Of a stretch of DNA of 64,000 nucleotides, positions 44,485 to 51,941 are shown piece after piece; position 1 is the first letter of the stretch; every line of letters starts with the position of its first letter. The DNA is from CBDCGS01 sp965216915 (GTDB taxonomy: Bacteria; Pseudomonadota; Alphaproteobacteria; UBA828): NCBI GenBank assembly GCA_965216915.1, contig CBDCGS010000008.1:124001-188000 (forward strand), given 5' to 3'. The notes under the pieces are model-generated. The model had not been told where the DNA came from. It was given only the letters and a program-made list of their open reading frames with translations, and made no database searches. The translations under genes were made by a program, and so were the position numbers.

Positions 44485-45246
44485 TCAATGGAAGTAGGCG
44501 CCACCGTCGACGACGAGGGTTTGGCCGGTGATGAAGGCCGCGCCGTCGCCGGCGAAGAACACGACCGCGCCGGCGAGATCCTCCGGCACTTGGTCGCGCT
44601 GCAGCACGCGGGCATTGCGCGAGACCTCGGCGAGCGCGTCCGACTGGTCGGGATTGGCCATGACCCCGTCCGAGAGCGTGAAGCCGGGCGCGATCGCGTT
44701 GACCAGGATGCCGTCGCCGCCGAGCTCCTTCGCGAGCGCCTTGGTGATGGCGTTCACGGCCCCTTTGCTGGCGACATAGTGCAGCATGTAGGGCACGCCC
44801 TTGAACGGCGTGCCCGAGGAGACGTTGATGATGCGGCCGGCCCCTTGCTGACGCATCGGGTCCACCACCGCCTTGCAGCAGAGAAAGAGGCCGATCACGT
44901 TGACGTCGAGCACGCGCCGCCATTCGGTGGCGTCCTGCGCTTCGAAGGGGCCGGGCACCAGGTCCGCATAGATCCCGGCGTTGTTGACCAGCACGTCGAT
45001 GCGGCCGAACCGGTCGAGCGTCTCGGCCGCCATGCGTTGTGTGTCGTCCTCCGATGACACGTCGCAGGCGAGGCCGAGCGCCGCGCTGCCTTGAGCGGCG
45101 AGTGCGGCGGCGGCCTCGTCGACGCCCGCGCGATCGGCGATCACGACCTGCGCGCCCGCGGCCGCCAGCGCGTTGGCCATGGCCCGGCCGATGCCCATCG
45201 CACCGCCGGTGACAATCGCTGTTCGTCCGTCCAAGCTCATGCGCAT
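44485..45246 (-). CDS. SDR-family oxidoreductase
   Basis: This 253-residue classical SDR has TGGAMGIG (13-20), NNAG (88-91), S144, Y157 and K161 (YVASK) and a C-terminal TGQTLVVDGGAYFH. Two adjacent starts are possible (45246 or 45240). It is the first gene of the minus-strand set, with 28 bases to the cupin-like gene, and is divergent from the split molybdenum hydroxylase operon across a 135-base gap. Cofactor preference is not clear. Confidence 0.84.
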   Translation of the reverse strand: MRMSLDGRTAIVTGGAMGIGRAMANALAAAGAQVVIADRAGVDEAAAALAAQGSAALGLACDVSSEDDTQRMAAETLDRFGRIDVLVNNAGIYADLVPGPFEAQDATEWRRVLDVNVIGLFLCCKAVVDPMRQQGAGRIINVSSGTPFKGVPYMLHYVASKGAVNAITKALAKELGGDGILVNAIAPGFTLSDGVMANPDQSDALAEVSRNARVLQRDQVPEDLAGAVVFFAGDGAAFITGQTLVVDGGAYFH

Positions 45247-45381
45247 CACCCGATTTGCTGCGCCGGCCCCCTCGGGCGGGGGTGCGGCAAGATCGTTTCT
45301 GGGGTAAGAAGAGGGTACCGCATAAGAGCGGCGTTCGCCGAGACAACGGCGACGCGCACGATCCAATCAGGGGGATGTCCC

Positions 45382-46197
45382 ATGCCCGAGCTTCTCCGGC
45401 CGCAAACCGCGGGCGAGGCCGCGAGCCTTGTCGCTGAGCACGGCGCGGCGCTGACCATTCTCGCGGGCGGCACCGGCGTCATGCGCACGCTGAGCCGTGC
45501 CGACGAGGGCTATGTCATGGCGCTCGACGGCCTCGGCCTGACCGAGGTGTCGCCGCGCGACGGGGGCTGGCGCATCGGCGCCGGCGTCACGATGAGCGGC
45601 CTGCGCGCCGCGATCGACTTGCCGGTGCTCGCCGAGGCGACGCGCCGGGTCGGTGGTGTCGCCGTGCAGAACATGGCGACCGTCGGCGGCAACCTCTACG
45701 CGCAGGCACCCTATGGCGATCTCGCCGTGCTCATGCTGGCGCTCGGTGCGACGCTTCGCTTTGAGACGGCCGACGGCGAGATCACGCGGTCGATCGAGGA
45801 GTTTTACGACGCCTGGAGCGGCGGTGCGCCGCCCGACGCGGGTGTTCTGACGGCGGTGGACGTCGCCGCACCCCAGGGCGCGGTCGCGTTCATCAAATGC
45901 GCGCGCCGCCAGTTCGCGAGCCCGGCGGTGGTGACCGTCGCGGCGCAGCTCGTGATGGAGGGCGGCTCCGTGAGCGACGCGCGGATCGCGCTCGGCGGCG
46001 CCGGCCCGCATCCGGCCCGCTGTGCGCCGGCCGAGGCGGCGGTGGTCGGATCGTCGCTCGATGCCGAAAGCATCGCCAAGGCCGCGGCCGCGGCGAGCGA
46101 AGCTGCCGATCCCGCGACCGATACGATCGCGACCGCCTGGTACCGCAAGCGCATGGCCGGCGTCTTCGTGCAACGCGCGCTCGCGCAGCTCGCCTAG
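45382..46197 (+). CDS. Molybdenum hydroxylase FAD-binding (CoxM/medium) subunit
   Basis: This 271-residue protein has the FAD-binding signatures ILAGGTGVMR (25-34, in place of the usual AGGT/GGQSL loop) and ATVGGNLYAQAPYGDL. Such subunits carry electrons from the molybdenum and 2Fe-2S subunits to the acceptor. The start is the ATG at 45382 with GGGGGATG before it. It opens a four-gene operon whose large subunit is split in two genes. The substrate is unknown; the neighbours are SDRs and cupins. Confidence 0.85.
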   Translation: MPELLRPQTAGEAASLVAEHGAALTILAGGTGVMRTLSRADEGYVMALDGLGLTEVSPRDGGWRIGAGVTMSGLRAAIDLPVLAEATRRVGGVAVQNMATVGGNLYAQAPYGDLAVLMLALGATLRFETADGEITRSIEEFYDAWSGGAPPDAGVLTAVDVAAPQGAVAFIKCARRQFASPAVVTVAAQLVMEGGSVSDARIALGGAGPHPARCAPAEAAVVGSSLDAESIAKAAAAASEAADPATDTIATAWYRKRMAGVFVQRALAQLA

Positions 46198-46221
46198 CGC
46201 GACGGCGACAAGGAGACGACC

Positions 46222-46707
46222 ATGAAACCAACCCTGATCCACCTCACCATCAACGGGCGCGACGAGCATGTCGTCGTGGATCCGCTGTCGCGCCTGCAGG
46301 ACGTGCTGCGCGACGAGCTCGCGATGACCTCGGTGAAAAGCGGTTGCGCACAGGGCGGCTGCGCGAGCTGCGGCGTTCTGGTCGACGGCGAGGTGCGCCT
46401 CTCGTGCCTCACGCCGGTCGCGAGTGTCGAGGGCCGAGAGATCACCACGCTCGAAGGGCTGCACGAGAGCGGCGCGATCGCGCGCCTCCAGGAACGCTTC
46501 GTCGAGACCTACGCAGCCCAGTGCGGCTTCTGCACCTCGGGCATGCTGATCGCGGCCGTCGCCCTACTCGCGCGCAACCCGAGGCCGAGCCGCGACGAAA
46601 TCGCCGAGGCGCTCGCCGGCAACGTCTGCAGATGCACCGGCTTCAGCCCGATCATCGACGCGATCGAGCAGGCGGCGGCGGACGGCGCGGGCGAGAAGGC
46701 CGCGTAG
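46222..46707 (+). CDS. Molybdenum hydroxylase 2Fe-2S (CoxS/small) subunit
   Basis: This 161-residue protein carries two 2Fe-2S clusters. The plant-ferredoxin-like motif is GCAQGGCASCGVLV with a fourth Cys in RLSCLTP. The second is the helical cluster motif CGFC ... CRCTG at the C-terminus. It has the usual CoxS length. AAGGAG precedes the ATG. It is the second gene of the operon. Confidence 0.93.
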   Translation: MKPTLIHLTINGRDEHVVVDPLSRLQDVLRDELAMTSVKSGCAQGGCASCGVLVDGEVRLSCLTPVASVEGREITTLEGLHESGAIARLQERFVETYAAQCGFCTSGMLIAAVALLARNPRPSRDEIAEALAGNVCRCTGFSPIIDAIEQAAADGAGEKAA

Positions 46708-46725
46708 CGCGAAAGGAGCTGAGCC

Positions 46726-48078
46726 ATGTCCATGAAAGACCTCAACGTCGTCGGCCAGCCGGTCAAGCTACGCGACCTCGAGACCCATGTGCGCGGGCAG
46801 ACGACCTATTACGAGGACCATTCCTACCCGCGGATGCTGCATCTCAAGATGTATCGGAGCCCGCATCCGCACGCGAAGATCAAGCGCATCGACACATCCG
46901 AGGCGACCGCGAGCCCCGGCGTGGTCTGCGTGCTGACGCATGAGGATCTGCCCGGCAAGAAGAATTGGAACGCGCTTGCCGCGGTCGGCGTCGGGCCCGA
47001 GGACGAGCCCGTTCTCGCCTACGAAAAGGTGTGTTGGCGCGGCGAGGCGATCGCCGCGGTGATCGGCGAAACGCCGGATCTCGCGGCCGCCGGCGCGGCC
47101 AAGGTCAAGGTCGATTTCGAGCCGCTCGAGCCCGTGTTCGACGTCGAGGAGGCGATCGCCGAGGGCGCGCCCAACCTGACGCCGCATTGGCCGCGCAACC
47201 ATTACATCTATCCCGACAACCACCCGGCGGCACAGATCCGCTATGGCGATGTCGAGGCGGCCTTCGCCTCCGCCGACCACATCGTCGAGGACAGCTACCA
47301 GACCCGACCGATCGAGCAGGCGCCGCTCGAGACCACGGGCTGTATCGCGAAGCCCGAGGGCAACGGGCGCATCGTGGTGCACTCCAACATCCAGGCGCTT
47401 CAGTTCGCGCTCGACAACACGGCCGCGATTCTCGGCGTGGATCCCGGGCGGCTCCGCTTCCTCGGCGGCACGGTGGGCGGCGGCTTCGGCGGCAAGGTCG
47501 ACATCCAGGTCGAGCCGATCACGACCCTCGCCGCGATGAAGACGGGCCGGCCCGTCAAGTTCAAATACACCCGCGAGGAGGAGATGTGCGTCTCCTCCAC
47601 CCGCTCGGCCTGGCGCCTCAGGATCAAGGACGGGGTGATGAACGACGGGCGCATCGTCGCGCGCAAGATCACCTCGTTTCAGGATTCGGGCGCCTACCTG
47701 CGCTTCAGCTCCTACGGCTCCATGAAGCACGCGGGCCACATGCCGGGGCCCTACACGATCCCGAATGTTTGGGTGGATGCCTATGTCGTGTTCACCAACC
47801 GGCCGCCGTCGAGCGCGATGCGCGGCTTCGGCGTGATGGCGGGCTCGTTCGGCATCGAGCTGCAGATGGAGAAGATCGCCGAGACCATCGGCATGGACCC
47901 ATGGGAGCTTAGGCTGCGCAACGCCTACCGCAACGGCGACATGAAGGCGCACCAGAAGGAGGCCGAGGACGCCGCGATGGTCGAGACCATCCAGGCCGCG
48001 GCGCGGCTTTCCGGCAAGGCGCTCTCGCCGGAGCTTGACGCGATGACCTCATTCGACCGGGAGGCGAGCCATGGCTAA
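46726..48078 (+). CDS. Molybdenum hydroxylase large subunit, N-terminal half (NdhL-like split chain)
   Basis: This 450-residue chain corresponds to the first half of a CoxL/xanthine-dehydrogenase large subunit. It contains the alpha/beta hammerhead (1-130), the molybdopterin-binding segment GGTVGGGFGGKVDIQVEPIT (about 246-265) and RGFGVMAGSFGIELQMEKIAE. It ends at SHG, where a normal chain would run on. The other half follows immediately, overlapping by 8 bases (48071-48078). The 450 + 336 residue division resembles nicotinate dehydrogenase NdhL (50 kDa) and NdhM (37 kDa) of Eubacterium barkeri. I therefore read it as a natural split, not damage. Confidence 0.82.
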   Translation: MSMKDLNVVGQPVKLRDLETHVRGQTTYYEDHSYPRMLHLKMYRSPHPHAKIKRIDTSEATASPGVVCVLTHEDLPGKKNWNALAAVGVGPEDEPVLAYEKVCWRGEAIAAVIGETPDLAAAGAAKVKVDFEPLEPVFDVEEAIAEGAPNLTPHWPRNHYIYPDNHPAAQIRYGDVEAAFASADHIVEDSYQTRPIEQAPLETTGCIAKPEGNGRIVVHSNIQALQFALDNTAAILGVDPGRLRFLGGTVGGGFGGKVDIQVEPITTLAAMKTGRPVKFKYTREEEMCVSSTRSAWRLRIKDGVMNDGRIVARKITSFQDSGAYLRFSSYGSMKHAGHMPGPYTIPNVWVDAYVVFTNRPPSSAMRGFGVMAGSFGIELQMEKIAETIGMDPWELRLRNAYRNGDMKAHQKEAEDAAMVETIQAAARLSGKALSPELDAMTSFDREASHG

Positions 48079-49081
48079 AGTGAGAGGCACCGGCATGGCG
48101 GCGGTCAACTACCCGACCGGCATGCATCTCGGCGGCGACCCGACCCAGGCGTTGGTGCACATGACCACGGCGGGGCGTTTCGTCGTCACGATGTCGAGCG
48201 TGGACTTGGGGCAGGGTCTCAAGACGATCCTCGCGCAAATCGCGGCCGAGGCGCTCGGCGTGCCGTTCGACTCCGTCATTGTGGAGACCGGTGATACGGA
48301 CACCGGCCCCCACTGCACCGGCACCTTCGCAAGCCGCACCACCCATCGCGCGGGCAACGCCGTCGTGATGGCGGCGGGCGAGGCGCGCAAGGCGATGCTT
48401 GAGGTCGCCGCCGACAAGCTCGAGGTGAGCCCCGATGACCTCGAGACCGATGGCGCGGGCAACATCCACGTCAAGGGTGTGACCGAGAAGTCGATCTCGG
48501 TGGCCGACACGGCGGTCGCGGCGCATTTCGAGCTGGGCAAGACGATCTCGGGGCGCGGCATCTTCCTCAAGCCGCCGAGCCCGATGGACCCGGAGACCGG
48601 CGCGTGCGATCCGGACTCGACACAGGCGCATGCGTGCACCGTTGCCGAGGTCGAGGTCGATACCGAGACCGGCGAGGTCGAAGTGCTGGACGTGAAAAGC
48701 GTCTACGAGGTCGGCCAGCAGATGAACCCCGAGCTGGTGCGCGGCCAGATCGTCGGCGGCGCCTGGATGGGCATTGCGCACGCACTCTACGAGACGACCG
48801 CGCCGCAGTACCCGGCGGTCGACCCTGCGCCGACCGACTTCACGAGCTACTTGCTGCCGGGACCGGCGGAGATGCCGCCGGTCGAATGCGAGGTGCTGGA
48901 GTTCCCGGCCGCCTCAGGACCCTTCGGTGGCAAAGGTGTCGGCGAGATGGTGACGAACAGCCCGATCCCGGCGATCGTCAACGCCATCAACAATGCGCTT
49001 GGCGTGCGCATCACCGAGATCCCGGTGACCCCCGAGGTCGTGCTGCGCGCGCTCGACGAAAAGTCCGCCGCCGGCGATTAG
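48071..49081 (+). CDS. Molybdenum hydroxylase large subunit, C-terminal half (NdhM-like split chain)
   Basis: This 336-residue chain corresponds to the second half of a xanthine-dehydrogenase large subunit. It opens MAKVRGTGMAAVNYPTGMHL, then SSVDLGQGLKTILAQIAAEAL (the molybdopterin-cytosine dinucleotide contact region). It ends with GGKGVGEM, whose Glu is the family's catalytic base, and NAINNALGVRITEIPVTPE. The start overlaps the preceding gene by 8 bases. Together the two chains complete one large subunit of the hydroxylase. Confidence 0.85.
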   Translation: MAKVRGTGMAAVNYPTGMHLGGDPTQALVHMTTAGRFVVTMSSVDLGQGLKTILAQIAAEALGVPFDSVIVETGDTDTGPHCTGTFASRTTHRAGNAVVMAAGEARKAMLEVAADKLEVSPDDLETDGAGNIHVKGVTEKSISVADTAVAAHFELGKTISGRGIFLKPPSPMDPETGACDPDSTQAHACTVAEVEVDTETGEVEVLDVKSVYEVGQQMNPELVRGQIVGGAWMGIAHALYETTAPQYPAVDPAPTDFTSYLLPGPAEMPPVECEVLEFPAASGPFGGKGVGEMVTNSPIPAIVNAINNALGVRITEIPVTPEVVLRALDEKSAAGD

Positions 49082-49208
49082 GCCCCGGGGCCGCGGACTC
49101 ATCGGATGCCCCGGCCCCCGCGCCGGAGAAACTGACAGGGATTGGCGGCGGGAGCGGGAAGGGCGCCGCACCACGCTTGAAGGCGGCATCGCGGCTGCCC
49201 GGCGGGTG

Positions 49209-50117
49209 CTATCTCTGACGCAGGGCGAGGGCGGCCGCGCCGACCATGCCGGCGTCGTTGCCGAGCGCGGCGCGCACGATCCGCGTCGCGCCGGGTGGGG
49301 GGAGTGTCGCTCGCTCGGCCGCGCGCTCGGCCGCCGGCGCAAAGTGGCTGAAGTGCGCGGCGCCGAGACCGCCACCAATGACGATCACCTCCGGCGTGAT
49401 CGTGTGCAGCAAGGTCCAAACACCCGTCGCGAGCGCGGCGACCGCGCGCTCGACGATCGCGCACGCGGAGGCCTCGCCCCGCGCGGCGCCTGCGAAAACG
49501 GCGCGCGCATCGGCATAGCCGCGCGCCGCGCCCGCGCGCGCGATCGCCGGGCCGGCCGCGAGCGATTCGAGGCAACCGGCGGTGCCGCAATAGCAATCCG
49601 GCCCGCTCGGATCGATCGGAATATGGCCGACCTCGGGATGCGCGCCGCCGGCGCCCTGGTGCAGCACACCGTTGAGATAGGTGGCACCGCCGATGCCCGT
49701 GCCGATGGTGAGCATCGCGGCAATTGCTGCACCCTTGGCGGCACCCGCCATCACCTCGCCGAGCAGCGCGACATCGGCGTCGTTCGCCATGGTCACCGGC
49801 TTGCCGAAGCGACGCGCGAGCGGGGTGACCACATCGGTGCCGTCCCAGCCGGGAAGCGTGTACCAATTGAGCACGAGCCCCGTGTCTGGATCGACGGGCC
49901 CCGGACAACCGATGCCGATGCCCGCAAGGTCGTCGGCGTGCCACCCGGTTTCGGAGAGGAGCGCATCGATCGCCGCGCCGATGCGCCGGAGTGCGCCGGG
50001 GGCGCCGTCGCCCGCATCCGTGGGCAAGGTGCGTGAGGCCGCGATCACGCCGGCGCCGTCGACCGCGCCGATCGCGATCTTCGTGCCGCCGATGTCGACC
50101 CCGATCGCCTTAGCCAT
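49209..50117 (-). CDS. ROK-family sugar kinase
   Basis: This 302-residue ROK kinase has the ATP loop DIGGTKIAIG (8-17), substrate-binding ANDADVALLGE, GTGIGGATYL, and the zinc motif HIPIDPSGPDCYCGTAGCLES (CxCGxxGCxE). It is a hexokinase/N-acetylhexosamine-kinase homologue. It overlaps the upstream isomerase gene by 8 bases and is the last gene of a minus-strand set (Mo hydroxylase, Gfo/Idh, AgaI/NagB-like, ROK). Phosphorylation of a hexose, N-acetylglucosamine or similar is expected; it may not be glucose-specific. Confidence 0.86.
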   Translation of the reverse strand: MAKAIGVDIGGTKIAIGAVDGAGVIAASRTLPTDAGDGAPGALRRIGAAIDALLSETGWHADDLAGIGIGCPGPVDPDTGLVLNWYTLPGWDGTDVVTPLARRFGKPVTMANDADVALLGEVMAGAAKGAAIAAMLTIGTGIGGATYLNGVLHQGAGGAHPEVGHIPIDPSGPDCYCGTAGCLESLAAGPAIARAGAARGYADARAVFAGAARGEASACAIVERAVAALATGVWTLLHTITPEVIVIGGGLGAAHFSHFAPAAERAAERATLPPPGATRIVRAALGNDAGMVGAAALALRQR

Positions 50118-50832
50118 CGGGGAGGTCGAGGTCTGCGGCGGCCGCCGCGTCGCAAATCACCTCGGCGGCGCGGTGCAGCCACAGGAAAGACGCGGGGGCG
50201 GCCGTCTCGATGCGGCGCGACGCGAGGCGGGCAAGCGGCCCGCGCTTCTCGGGCCCGCTGATGAGAAGCAACACGCGCCGCGCCTGCAAGATCTCGGCGA
50301 GCCCGAGCGTCATCCCCTCGCTCACCGTCGCGCCGGTCTCGGTGAGCATCGGATGCATCCGCGAGCCGGGCGCAAGCGTCGCGACGTGGCAGAAGGGCGA
50401 GAGCGCCCGTGCGGGCTCGTTCAAGGCGATGTGGCCGTTGCGTCCGAGGCCTAGGATGCAGAGATCGATCGGGCCGGCCTCGGCGAGCGCGGCGCGCACG
50501 CGCGCGCACTCCGCCTCGTGATCGGGCGCATCGGCGCGAAAGCCGATGTAACGCGCTGCCGGGATGCCGAGCGGGTCGAGCAGCGTGCGCCGCAAATAGT
50601 GCTCGCAGGTCGCGGGATGATCCATCGGCAGGCCCGCCCACTCATCGAGCTTGATCACGCGCATGGCGGCGAACACGGCGGGCGTCGCGGCGAGCGCGGC
50701 GTAGGTGTCGGTCGGCGTGCCGCCGCTCGCGGCGCAGAGCAGAAGCGCGGGCGTCGCCTCCGCCACCTCCCGCACGCGCGCGGCGGCGGCCCGGCTCATC
50801 GCCGTGTGGTCGGGCACGATGGAGAAACGCAC
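50110..50832 (-). CDS. Glucosamine/galactosamine-6-phosphate isomerase-deaminase-like protein
   Basis: This 240-residue NagB/SugarP_isomerase-fold protein has ASGGTPTDTYAAL (phosphate loop), LDEWAGLPMDHP and the ring-opening segment GLGRNGHIALNEPA. In E. coli NagB that segment reads Asp-Gly-His; here the Asp (141) is Asn, while the His and the Glu of NEP remain. That variation recalls AgaI-like galactosamine-6-phosphate isomerases more than classical NagB. It is coupled to the ROK kinase gene and follows the Gfo/Idh gene. An amino-sugar or 2-deoxy-sugar phosphate is the likely substrate. Confidence 0.75.
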   Translation of the reverse strand: MRFSIVPDHTAMSRAAAARVREVAEATPALLLCAASGGTPTDTYAALAATPAVFAAMRVIKLDEWAGLPMDHPATCEHYLRRTLLDPLGIPAARYIGFRADAPDHEAECARVRAALAEAGPIDLCILGLGRNGHIALNEPARALSPFCHVATLAPGSRMHPMLTETGATVSEGMTLGLAEILQARRVLLLISGPEKRGPLARLASRRIETAAPASFLWLHRAAEVICDAAAAADLDLPDG

Positions 50833-50845
50833 GGCGGCGACCGGC

Positions 50846-51928
50846 CTATTGCCCGCCCCACAGGTCCCAGGGCTTGGCGGCGTCGCTCTTGAAGGGCAGG
50901 GCGACCTTGCGCCCCGTACGCGCCGATTCGTAGGCCGCGAACAAGACCTCCATCACGGCGCGCGCGTCCTCGCCGGTGACGAGCGGCGTGGTGTCGTTGC
51001 GCACGCAGTCGACGAAGTGGTCGAACTCGCCCCAGAAGCCGTAGTTCCACTCTTCCTCGTAGATGGTGAAGCTCCAGCCGCGCGTGTCGCCCGCCTTCTC
51101 GACCGCGTAGTCATAGCCGCCCCTGCTGTAGGTCGTGATCGAGTTGCCGTGCAGCAGATCGGCATAGGCGACGCCGGCCGAGCCGTGGACCTCGGCCTTG
51201 TCGTCCATGCCGCCTGGCTTGGTCCAGCTCGTCTCGTTGAGAAAGAGGCAACCGCCCTCGAACTCGAGGATCATCAGCGCATTGTCCTCGCCCCGCGTCG
51301 TCTCGCCGTGCACCTGGGTCGAGAGATGGGCGTAGACCGAGGTGATCGCCGCATTGTCGAGCATCCAGCGCGCGAAGGCGGCACCGTGGCAGCCCATGTC
51401 CATCAGCACGCCGCCGCCCGCACGGTCGACATCCCAGAAATGCGGCGCATGAGGGCCGTCATGCTTCTCGGACTGCTTGAGGAGCGTCGGCGAGCCGAGC
51501 GCGCCGCTGTCGAGAAGCTGCTTCATGCGCACATATTTCGGCGCGAAGCAGAGCTCCTCCGCGTACATGAACTTCACGCCCGCATCGCGGCAGGCGTCGA
51601 CCATACGGTCCGCCTCGGCAAGGCTGAGGCACATCGGCTTCTCGAGCACGACATGCTTGCCGGCCGCGGCGGCATCGAGCGTGAGCGCACAATGCGTGTC
51701 GTTGGGCGTGCCGATCACCACCATGTCGACGTCGTCGCGCGCGAGCAGGCCGCGGTGATCGGTGAAGTGATGCGGAATGTCGAATTGTTCCGCGAAGCGC
51801 GCGGCGTGGCCGGCCGTCGGCGAGGCCACCGCAATGCACGCCGCATGTGGATTGCGGACGAGCGCGCGCGCATGGATTGTGCTCACGAACTGAGAGCCGA
51901 GAAACCCGATTCCGACTTTGTCCGTCAT
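50846..51928 (-). CDS. Gfo/Idh/MocA-family oxidoreductase
   Basis: This 360-residue protein has an N-terminal Rossmann fold (GIGFLGSQFVSTIH, 6-19) and the family signature EKPMCLSLAEA (96-106). A C-terminal alpha/beta domain carries WDVDRAGGGVLMDMGCHG, which includes the catalytic-region Asp and His. Members oxidise or reduce sugars, inositols and sugar phosphates with NAD(P). The start is 13 bases downstream of the molybdenum hydroxylase gene and its end is 13 bases before the isomerase gene. This places it in one pathway with them. Confidence 0.87.
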   Translation of the reverse strand: MTDKVGIGFLGSQFVSTIHARALVRNPHAACIAVASPTAGHAARFAEQFDIPHHFTDHRGLLARDDVDMVVIGTPNDTHCALTLDAAAAGKHVVLEKPMCLSLAEADRMVDACRDAGVKFMYAEELCFAPKYVRMKQLLDSGALGSPTLLKQSEKHDGPHAPHFWDVDRAGGGVLMDMGCHGAAFARWMLDNAAITSVYAHLSTQVHGETTRGEDNALMILEFEGGCLFLNETSWTKPGGMDDKAEVHGSAGVAYADLLHGNSITTYSRGGYDYAVEKAGDTRGWSFTIYEEEWNYGFWGEFDHFVDCVRNDTTPLVTGEDARAVMEVLFAAYESARTGRKVALPFKSDAAKPWDLWGGQ

Positions 51929-51941
51929 GTGTCGATCTCTT

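Noticed and set aside
45267..45282. CCCCC-TCGGGC-GGGGG stem in the SDR/CoxM divergent gap as a regulatory element
   Set aside because: Simple G/C run pairing, no resemblance to a known operator and expected by chance at this GC content.
46726..48078. Frameshifted or degraded xanthine dehydrogenase large subunit
   Set aside because: The two halves each have their own start, overlap by 8 bases and keep all catalytic regions, as in known two-chain enzymes, so damage is less likely than natural splitting.
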